Of a stretch of 64,000 bases of DNA, positions 57,466 through 64,000 are shown in pieces (position 1 is the stretch's first letter; each line of letters opens with the position of its first letter). This stretch comes from Clostridium scatologenes (GTDB lineage: Bacteria > Bacillota > Clostridia > Clostridiales > Clostridiaceae): contig NZ_CP009933.1 in the NCBI RefSeq assembly GCF_000968375.1, forward strand, positions 5,580,001 to 5,644,000, given 5' to 3'. Position numbers and translations under genes: made by a program. Under the pieces are notes generated by a model that searched no databases, was not told the DNA's origin, and worked only from the letters and a program-made list of their open reading frames with translations.

Positions 57466-59321
57466 TGATATGCATCTATGATAAGAAAACTACTAAAGGA
57501 AATTTTGATAATAACGGCTTTGGAATTTTAAGTGAAACTATAAGTTGCTACATTACTGAAGAACTAAATGGCGATTATTCTTTAGAACTAGAGTATCCTG
57601 TTAATTCTAAAAAATCAAAGTATCTAGTTGAATGGAATATTATTAAGGTAGAGGATCAGCTTTTTAGAATATATAAAGTAGAGAAAAGTAGTGATGGTAA
57701 AAATGTAATTAAGGTATGGGCAAAACATATATTTTATGATCTTTCTTATTACTTTATAGAAAGCATGAAAGCTGAAAACTGTAGTGTAAAAACAGTTATG
57801 CAGAAGTCTTTGATAGGAGATTTAATAACTATATATACAGTAGATAGTGATATTATAACTGCGAACTCAATTAATATTGAAGAAAAGAATCCTGTAGAAG
57901 TCATATTTTCAATAATTAATATATGGGGCTGTGGTGAGCTAAAAAGAGATAACTTTGACATTAAAATATTGAAAGCTATAGGAAAAGATGCAGGAGTATT
58001 AATTGCACAAGGTAAAAATATAGCTGGTTTAAAATTTAATATAGATACCACAAGTGTTGTAACAAAGCTTTATCCTGTAGGAAAAAATGGTATAAAACTT
58101 ACTGAAAAATATATTAGTGTTCCTAATTGGAATAGTGATGCATATCCACCCTTTCCTATTATAAAGAAAGTTGAATTTAAAAATGCTGGAGATGAAGTTA
58201 CTCTAAGAGCACTTGCTAAAGAAGCTGCAAGTGTAATAGGTTTAAGCAAAGTAAATATTGATATTGACTTCATTGAACTTAGTAAAACAAAGGAATATGA
58301 AAAATATAAGCATCTCCAAACAGTTAATGTTGGAGATTTAGTTATAGTAAGGCATAAAGATTTTAACATAGATGTAAAAGTACCTGTAATTAAGATAAAG
58401 AAAGATATTTTAAATTGTACAAATATTAAAGTTGAACTTGGACAGCCCAAAGATAGTATATTAAAACAGCTTGATACAGCAAATATTAAAACTACATTAG
58501 ATGAGCTTGGAAATAAGGTAGCTGAATCCTTTAGCTCAATGCTTTATTATGCAAATCCAGTAGCTTTAACTGTTGGAACAGCACCCATTGAACCAGTATA
58601 TTTAGGAATAACAGCAGTTGCAGATACAAACTTATCCATGAATTTTACTATGTACTGCAAAGCCAGTAGTTTATGTACAATAACAATAGAAATTCAATTA
58701 GATAATAAGGATATTTCATTTACACCAAAACAAAAGTTGCAGCAAGGAGATAATGTTATAGGTATACCTCTTGGAATACCTCAAGTTCAACAAGGGGCAC
58801 ATTATATCGCAGTGTTTTTAAAAGTAGATACAGGTACAGTAAATATACCTATGTTTAATCTTCAATGCATGATAGATGGAAGAAATCTTCAAGGTGGGTT
58901 AAGTGCAGAACATCCACATGCAGAATGCTTTGAAAAACAAAAACTTGTGAATATGAATGGATTATATTTAAGCAAAGTAAAAAGCAATTATGTAAGAACA
59001 GAAATGCAAACTCCTACTACGTCTATATTAAGTGTTCATAAAACAGCCGATATAGAAGCAATTACCGGTGGTAAGCAGATAAGTACAAATCATGAAATTT
59101 CAATTAAAAAGTTAGGTGAAATTTTATATTTTACTCCACAGTATAAGTACAAATATTCAATAGATGACAATGTTTTGATATTAGATAATGATGGACTTTA
59201 TTTTAAAACAGTTTATGAAGGCACAGCAGTTAATGAAAGTATAGATGAAGGAAAAATGTATAGTTTTCAGCTGTTAGATAGTAGTAATTTTGCTGCCATT
59301 GAAAAGTTAGAGGTGAAGTAA
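57465..59321 (+). CDS. Tail-associated protein with prophage endopeptidase tail domain (Tal)
   Basis: This 618-residue tip protein has GILSETISCYITEELNGDYS at about residue 17-36 followed by LEYPVNSKK. The N-terminal half (about 1-350) matches the prophage endopeptidase-tail (gp27-like hub) fold; the C-terminal half is beta-rich and probably carries surface-binding modules. It would plug the tube and help the phage pass the wall. ATG 57465 overlaps the Dit stop by one base (TAATG); GTG 57456 is less likely. Confidence 0.9.
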   Translation: MICIYDKKTTKGNFDNNGFGILSETISCYITEELNGDYSLELEYPVNSKKSKYLVEWNIIKVEDQLFRIYKVEKSSDGKNVIKVWAKHIFYDLSYYFIESMKAENCSVKTVMQKSLIGDLITIYTVDSDIITANSINIEEKNPVEVIFSIINIWGCGELKRDNFDIKILKAIGKDAGVLIAQGKNIAGLKFNIDTTSVVTKLYPVGKNGIKLTEKYISVPNWNSDAYPPFPIIKKVEFKNAGDEVTLRALAKEAASVIGLSKVNIDIDFIELSKTKEYEKYKHLQTVNVGDLVIVRHKDFNIDVKVPVIKIKKDILNCTNIKVELGQPKDSILKQLDTANIKTTLDELGNKVAESFSSMLYYANPVALTVGTAPIEPVYLGITAVADTNLSMNFTMYCKASSLCTITIEIQLDNKDISFTPKQKLQQGDNVIGIPLGIPQVQQGAHYIAVFLKVDTGTVNIPMFNLQCMIDGRNLQGGLSAEHPHAECFEKQKLVNMNGLYLSKVKSNYVRTEMQTPTTSILSVHKTADIEAITGGKQISTNHEISIKKLGEILYFTPQYKYKYSIDDNVLILDNDGLYFKTVYEGTAVNESIDEGKMYSFQLLDSSNFAAIEKLEVK

Positions 59322-59322
59322 C

Positions 59323-60450
59323 ATGGGAGTATATAGTAGTAATATGATTGCTCCAAAAGGAAATAGTGGCATGACTTTAGTAAGTTCTCATAATGATGAT
59401 AGTACAGCAAGTTTTCCAGACATAGGTTTTGATTTTTTCTATAACGGAGCAAATTGCAGAACTACAATAAGCAGTAATGGTAACTCATGGGTTAGTTTTA
59501 ATGGCTCAAGTGAGCAGCTTAAGATAAATAGAAGAGATGCAGGAGCAGATAGTATTTATTATGCTAAGGAAGCAATAAATAATAAGCCTATCTTTAGAAT
59601 AAGATGGGAAGGTCATCAAAGTTACAGCACCTGGGGAACTCTTGATTTAGTATGGGAGCTTATTTTATTTAATGATAGCGCAATGGTGCTTGTTATTGAA
59701 AAAATACCTAATACAGGAACAAATTCTTTTGAAAATCCTACACTAGGAACTACAAGTTTAACACTTGAAAACAACAAATCTTATGCCTTCATTCCACAAC
59801 AGGATCAAGGAAAAGCATACACTGTTCAAGAAGGATCATATGTTCAAACAGATATAAAATATCTTATAGTAGATGGAACTGATATTAAACACTGGGATAA
59901 AGCATCTTCAAGTTATATGAAGGTTTCAGAATTGCCACTAACAGCAGATAAGTTTAAAACCTATGGTGATGATACATACCATAAGGAAAGAACTGGTATA
60001 ACAAGTTCAGTTCCAAGTTTAAAAATATGGTCACTTTTAGCTGAAATGTCTGCACCAAGAATAACTCAAACAATTAAACCTAAGCCAATAATAGTAAGCA
60101 TGAAGGATGATATTTCATTTAGTGAAGCATATATAAAAGATATTATGAATGCAGTAGTAACATTAGATAATACAGGTAGCGGAATTATAGTTTTTATAGT
60201 AAGTGTAGATAGTGGAGTTTCATGAAAGGCATGGAATGGAAGTTCATGGGTTTTAGTAGATATAACTAATGTAGAGGATGTGAAAAGTAAAGGAATGGCT
60301 GTTGCAACGCTTCAAGGAGTTACCGAAGCACAATGGACATCTCTTGAACTTTCAAATAAGAAGATTAGGTTTGCATGGTATATGGAGGTTAAATTAAGTG
60401 TAGATATTTTGAAATTAAAGCAGATTAGGGTTAATTATAACACAGCTTAA
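59323..60450 (+). pseudogene. Tail protein gene with in-frame TGA (376 codons incl. stop)
   Basis: The frame opens at ATG 59323 and runs 300 codons to TGA 60223-60225. It then continues without a stop for 74 more codons to TAA 60448-60450. The reading across is FIVSVDSGVS-[TGA]-KAWNGSSWVLVDIT. In related tail proteins this position in an SWKAWNGSSW-type phrase is Trp, so TGG has become TGA. The N-terminal part has NGANCRTTISSNGNSWVSFN near 44 and RWEGHQSYS near 93. The product would be a tail-tip or fibre-associated protein. A truncated protein may still be made. Mutation, read-through or a sequence error are all possible. Confidence 0.75.
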
Positions 60451-60650
60451 AATAGGGGGAGATTGTTTTTCTAGAGAGTTTGTTAGATAGTTTAATTTCC
60501 TCAAATTTCATGGTATACTAAAATTAGTTATAATAAATTTTCAAAATAAGATGAGTGAAAATTTCTAAATAGAAATATTTTTACTTTAGGATTATCCAAA
60601 GATGAGATAGTTGTTATCATGAAAAGTATATACAAAAGTAAATATAAGAG

Positions 60651-60679
60651 TTGACTTATATATACATTTAAATTATAAC
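60651..60679 (+). promoter_or_regulatory. Promoter of the 2-TM/GAF cargo unit
   Basis: TTGACT 60651-60656 and TATAAC 60674-60679 are 17 nt apart, 46 nt before the ATG at 60725. It is a near-consensus promoter inside the tail module. The rest of the 60451-60724 gap is AT-rich with no gene. Confidence 0.8.
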
Positions 60680-60724
60680 AATGTGTGATAAAACTATTGC
60701 AGTTTTAAAAATGGGGGACTTAGG

Positions 60725-61627
60725 ATGGGAAAATTTTATAAGATTTTAGTTAATTTAGCAGAGTGGACTGTAATAATATTGGGTATTTTTAGTTCTATCT
60801 GTACAATATATACTACGTTTCGAGATAGTCATGATGCTACAAATAGAGTGATACTAGTAATATTATTATTAACATTACTTTGTTTATTTATAATGTTTGG
60901 TGTGAAACTAGCAAAGCAAAAACTTGATTTTTTAAATAAAAACTTTTACTTATCTGATGTATTTCATATATCTAATCATATTTCAAGAGATTGTATGTTT
61001 GATATTGAAAGATCTAAAAATGATAGTAAATTAGTTATGGATGCTTTATATGCAAGATTTGAACAACTAATAAATACTGAGACCCAAGCTTTAGCAGATA
61101 TTTTATCAGAGTTGTTAAAAGAAGATGTATCTGTTTGCATTAAGTACTTTGAGAATGAAGTAGATAACTTGCTTGATGGAATTTTAGTGACATTAAGTAG
61201 AAGTTCTCAAACAGCTCGAGATAGAAGAAATAACATGAGAAAATTGAAAGTTTCAGAGGCTGCTGAATATTCAGGTATAGCATTAAATCATGGCAATTAT
61301 TATTTTATTGATGACATAAAAAGTAATTCGAATTATACTAATTCAAATGGGACTAAGTTTTACAATACCAAAATTGTAGTGCCTATCAGGGCTTTTTCAC
61401 GAGTAACAAATACATTTATTTATAAAGGATTCATATGTGCTGATTGTTTAAAGGCTGGAGTTTTTAGTAATAATGATAGTACGGGATTAGAAACATATAT
61501 TAACATTATGTGTGGTTTTGCAGATAAATTATTTGTATATTTTGGGGATTATAATAATTATAAAAAAGGTTTAATAAATAAGAATCAAAGTGAAGAGGAG
61601 GTAGCTTATTCAAATGGCAATTCTTAA
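60725..61627 (+). CDS. Two-TM membrane protein with GAF-like domain (cargo gene)
   Basis: This protein of 300 residues has two membrane helices near 12-31 and 40-62, a helical linker and a C-terminal domain at about 145-285. The pattern there (NHGNYYFIDDIKSN, YNTKIVVPIRA, YKGFICADCLKAGVF) resembles a GAF or related ligand-sensing fold facing the cytoplasm. No enzyme motif is visible. It is transcribed from its own promoter inside the tail region, and the next small gene overlaps it by 14 nt. Membrane plus sensor architecture in a phage cargo site suggests superinfection exclusion or abortive defence. GGGGGAC lies before the ATG. The function is unknown. Confidence 0.72.
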   Translation: MGKFYKILVNLAEWTVIILGIFSSICTIYTTFRDSHDATNRVILVILLLTLLCLFIMFGVKLAKQKLDFLNKNFYLSDVFHISNHISRDCMFDIERSKNDSKLVMDALYARFEQLINTETQALADILSELLKEDVSVCIKYFENEVDNLLDGILVTLSRSSQTARDRRNNMRKLKVSEAAEYSGIALNHGNYYFIDDIKSNSNYTNSNGTKFYNTKIVVPIRAFSRVTNTFIYKGFICADCLKAGVFSNNDSTGLETYINIMCGFADKLFVYFGDYNNYKKGLINKNQSEEEVAYSNGNS

Positions 61628-61901
61628 AAGATTTATTAGAATTATTAGTCATGGTCAAAAACAAAAAACAAGGTGGAATCCAAAAGTAGTAGCTGATGCA
61701 ATAGCTATAGAAAAAGAACTGCGTAAAAATGAAAATAGTAAGATGGTATTAGCGAAAACTGAACCACTTCTAATAGAAAAGAATAAGAAATTATCCTACA
61801 GAAGTTTAAAGACTAGGCGAGTAAGAGGAAAAATCACAAAATCTTCACGTTATGTTTTAAATGGCACTTCTCACAAAATAGAAAGAAGGGCTACAAGGTA
61901 A
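61614..61901 (+). CDS. Small highly basic protein, partner of the 2-TM/GAF protein
   Basis: This protein of 95 residues is very rich in Lys and Arg throughout (FIRIISHGQKQKTRWNPK at the start, SLKTRRVRGKITKSSRYV later). It has no recognised fold and a strongly positive charge that would favour nucleic acid or membrane binding. Its ATG lies inside the end of the 2-TM gene behind GAGGAGG, so the two are made together. A clear terminator follows. The arrangement (membrane sensor plus small basic effector or regulator) is typical of two-gene defence units, but no match is known to me. Confidence 0.68.
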   Translation: MAILKRFIRIISHGQKQKTRWNPKVVADAIAIEKELRKNENSKMVLAKTEPLLIEKNKKLSYRSLKTRRVRGKITKSSRYVLNGTSHKIERRATR

Positions 61902-61953
61902 CTTTACTTAAGCTTATATAAAATTTTCAATGTATAAATATAATATATAATAA

Positions 61954-61983
61954 AAGTCAATATCTAAAAGGTATTGGCTTTTT
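61954..61983 (+). terminator. Terminator closing the cargo unit
   Basis: An 11-bp stem with G-T pairs (61954-61964 with 61972-61982) ends in T residues. With the promoter at 60651 it makes the two genes an autonomous unit. Confidence 0.8.
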
Positions 61984-62066
61984 CTATTTTAAGAACAGGG
62001 AAATAAAGTTTTCAGTATAAGAGTTAAAATTGCAGTTTAGAAAAATAAATAGAAAGGGAGATTAGT

Positions 62067-63419
62067 ATGCCTTATAAAGAAAGTTTAGCCTACAGCAGAG
62101 ATTTGATAAAAGGCACTAATATAGAAGTGCTAAAGAAAAAACTAATAATGCCTTATGCAGGTACTGCTACAATTAAGTTATATGATTCACTAACAGGAAA
62201 ACAAACTTACGAAGCAAAAAGTGAAAACAGAATATCTGCTGTGTTTGGAAATACGGCTTATCTTGATGGATATTACTATCCGATGCTAGATAATAATATC
62301 AATGACATACTTAGGGATATATACACAACGTATCCATTTAGAATAATGGTTTTAACTACAGGAGATATTCCAGAAGATCCTTATGATTATTGGACTTGGG
62401 GAAATATAGTAGGCTATGCAGATAATTTATATACTTATAGTGGTAGTGATAATTTAAGGGGTAGCGTAAATAGTTCTGAAACAACAAGGTCCACTAGTAC
62501 AAGGCATTATGTAATAGATTTTCCTACTAATGCTGCTAACGGAACTTTTAAAAGTATATATTGGACTGGAGGAGATGGTACTGATGGCAATGCTCGAAGT
62601 CCAAGAATAAATTCCACATATACAAAGAGGATGTTGGAAAAGGGTGGAGACGGAAATTACCTACACAATTATAATTTATGTACAGATGAGAGTAACCTTT
62701 ATGTACTGGAAACCGGTTCAACAACTTTACATGTATATGATAAAGTAACTGGAACTAAGAAGAGTAATGTAACTTTGGGGGTAGCAGCAAAGGCTATTGC
62801 TTATGATGGTACAAACTTTTGGATATTAATAAATGATGGATCTTTAAAAAAATTAGATAAGAATTTTGCTGTAGTAGCTTCTTATTCAAAAGGTGCTGCA
62901 ATTCCAGCTGATCTTGTTTATAGTGTACAGTATTTTGACATTGCAGTAAATGATACTTATGTTTACATAGCTTACAATGGATGCACAGATTCATCTGGTT
63001 CAAGTTCTAAATATAAAAGTTGTATAGCTAGATACAATAAAGATGGTACCTTTGCTGACAAAACGCAAATATATACTGGCAGTTCTGGAGAGATTGCTTT
63101 AACACAAATACCCAATAATAAATTGTGGGTAATAATACGTTATGGTACTTGTTTGCAGCTTAATAATGATTTGACGCCATATGGCACTTCAAGTTTTACT
63201 TCTACTATTTACAATAGTATTGTTTGGGATAAGGATACTTCTAATATATTTACTTTTGATGGCAGCGGTTATGGAGAATTAAAGCAGCAGTATATTGTTC
63301 CAGCGTCAGCACACACACTTCTTCCAGAGGCAATAACTAAAACGCCAACTAATACTATGAAAATTCAATATGATTTTACTTGTGATTATGTGTATCCATT
63401 GGATATGCCTGCTCATTAG
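62067..63419 (+). CDS. Tail fibre-type protein
   Basis: This 450-residue protein shares the tail-gene position and beta-rich, Gly/Ser/Thr/Tyr-heavy make-up of receptor-binding proteins. The N-terminal 110 residues (YKESLAYSRDLIKGTNIEV and KLIMPYAGTATIKLYD) look like an attachment module. The rest contains repeated beta stretches (LYVLETGSTTLHVYDKVTG, AIAYDGTNFWILINDG) suggesting a propeller-like domain. GGGAG precedes the ATG. It probably contacts the host surface, but the receptor is unknown. Confidence 0.82.
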   Translation: MPYKESLAYSRDLIKGTNIEVLKKKLIMPYAGTATIKLYDSLTGKQTYEAKSENRISAVFGNTAYLDGYYYPMLDNNINDILRDIYTTYPFRIMVLTTGDIPEDPYDYWTWGNIVGYADNLYTYSGSDNLRGSVNSSETTRSTSTRHYVIDFPTNAANGTFKSIYWTGGDGTDGNARSPRINSTYTKRMLEKGGDGNYLHNYNLCTDESNLYVLETGSTTLHVYDKVTGTKKSNVTLGVAAKAIAYDGTNFWILINDGSLKKLDKNFAVVASYSKGAAIPADLVYSVQYFDIAVNDTYVYIAYNGCTDSSGSSSKYKSCIARYNKDGTFADKTQIYTGSSGEIALTQIPNNKLWVIIRYGTCLQLNNDLTPYGTSSFTSTIYNSIVWDKDTSNIFTFDGSGYGELKQQYIVPASAHTLLPEAITKTPTNTMKIQYDFTCDYVYPLDMPAH

Positions 63420-63426
63420 GAATGTT

Positions 63427-63451
63427 AGATATCTTCAAGATGTCTTTTTTT
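63427..63451 (+). terminator. Terminator after the fibre gene
   Basis: A 7-bp stem with one G-T pair (63427-63433 with 63439-63445) is followed by a T run. Confidence 0.7.
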
Positions 63452-63470
63452 ATTTTTTGAAAGAGGGGAG

Positions 63471-63908
63471 ATGGTTAACTTGGAGGATAGAAGCTGTAAG
63501 GATTGTTTACAGATAGAAAATATTAAGAATAAGATGGAGGGCTTTGAAAAGACGTTGAAAAGTTCAGAGGGAAAGGTTTATGACATGATTTTAAAGCTTC
63601 AGGATAGGGTGGGAACATTGGAAAGACAGGGAGATAAGAATGAGGAAAGAGTATCAATGATATTTAATATTTTAAATGAAATAAAAGATAGTGTGAAAAT
63701 AATAGCTGATAAGATAGATGATTTTGAAAGACATCCACCTGGTAATGTATCTGTAGAAGCCTTAAGAAGGGATCTGAAAGAGTTGTCAAATAGAGTTAAG
63801 GTGGTAGAGGATAAGCCTGCAAAGAAATGGGACGATACCACAAAGACAATAACCTTAGTTTTAGTCACTCAGATAGCAATATTTATAATATCAAAAATTT
63901 TAAAATAG
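63471..63908 (+). CDS. Coiled-coil protein with C-terminal membrane anchor (XhlA-like)
   Basis: This protein of 145 residues has an N-terminal CKDC pair, a long coiled coil (about 15-110) and one C-terminal membrane helix (about 124-143, ITLVLVTQIAIFIISKIL). This layout and the place before the lysin gene match haemolysin XhlA-type phage proteins that associate with holin or lysin. The ATG at 63471 directly follows AGGGGAG; TTG 63480 would have better spacing and may be the real start. The family match is approximate. Confidence 0.75.
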   Translation: MVNLEDRSCKDCLQIENIKNKMEGFEKTLKSSEGKVYDMILKLQDRVGTLERQGDKNEERVSMIFNILNEIKDSVKIIADKIDDFERHPPGNVSVEALRRDLKELSNRVKVVEDKPAKKWDDTTKTITLVLVTQIAIFIISKILK

Positions 63909-63920
63909 GGAGGAATAAAA

Positions 63921-64000
63921 ATGGACAAACAAGTATTTATTAATGAAGTAAAAGGTGGAGCAGTTGCAGCAATGAATAAATATGGAATATTAGCTTCTCT
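63921..64000 (+). CDS. Probable endolysin, N-terminal part (runs off the window)
   Basis: ATG 63921 behind GGGAGG starts a frame open to the right edge (26 complete codons). The residues MDKQVFINEVKGGAVAAMNKYGILAS match the start of phage glucosaminidase-type lysins, where this helix precedes the LTIAQAILESGWG region. Such enzymes cut peptidoglycan at the end of infection. Position after the XhlA-like gene agrees. Only the first helix is visible, so the exact domain set is unknown. Confidence 0.7.
   Translation, partial: MDKQVFINEVKGGAVAAMNKYGILAS

Overview
The window is AT-rich Clostridium-like DNA (Clostridium sensu stricto). Signs of this are the codon use, strong AGGAGG ribosome binding sites, frequent GTG/TTG starts, cell-wall-binding repeat 2 proteins, ECF vitamin-type transporters and a yjdF riboswitch. 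I cannot name the species. No rRNA, CRISPR array or complete insertion sequence is visible.

Region 1, about 1-18,315, is core chromosome. It holds a YbaK-type aminoacyl-tRNA editing protein and a pseudouridine-catabolism pair (psuK-psuG), followed by an ECF S-component with a structured leader. Next come a secreted cell-wall-binding/DUF5050 protein and a TetR-DUF2271-flavoprotein operon under a 51-nt palindromic operator. A P1-family peptidase, the yjdF riboswitch with its gene, and an S1-domain protein follow. A four-gene signalling operon (PAS-PP2C phosphatase, anti-sigma kinase, chemoreceptor, STAS antagonist) looks like a partner-switching module built around an MCP. On the minus strand, a radical SAM protein and QueT are probably a queuine-salvage pair. 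The region ends with a tRNA-Gln/Lys/Leu cluster behind a consensus promoter.

Region 2, about 18,315-27,900, is accessory. Beyond the tRNA cluster lies a scar resembling the C-terminus of a tyrosine recombinase. It is followed by a same-strand cassette: DUF262, HEPN (Rx4H), a nuclease-methyltransferase-specificity fusion (type IIG-like), a second N6-adenine methyltransferase, a further protein with an Rx4H motif, and a NucS/DUF91-like PD-(D/E)XK nuclease. This is most likely a composite restriction/abortive-infection island.

Region 3, about 27,900 to the right edge, is a siphovirus-type prophage. The lysogeny switch is an ImmA/IrrE-zinc-ribbon protein and a CI-like repressor divergent from two Cro-like genes. 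Replication genes are DUF2800, DUF2815, a family A polymerase, a frameshifted VapE/primase, VRR-NUC and an SNF2 helicase. These are followed by a DUF1492 late regulator, HNH, a ParB-methylase, and an HK97-type packaging/head/tail module in standard order. The tail assembly chaperone has a textbook -1 frameshift signal (CCCAAAC plus hairpin). A tail gene carries an in-frame TGA where Trp is expected. The window ends inside the start of a probable endolysin.

Several independently transcribed cargo genes (morons) interrupt the phage operons: 39,276-40,004; the RHH-DUF1413 gene at 43,861-44,229 on the minus strand; 49,881-50,300; and a two-gene unit at 60,725-61,901 encoding a 2-TM/GAF-like protein and a small basic protein. 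The last unit and the 18.98-27.85 kb island are the best candidates for undescribed phage-defence or superinfection-exclusion systems. No integrase is visible next to the lysogeny switch.
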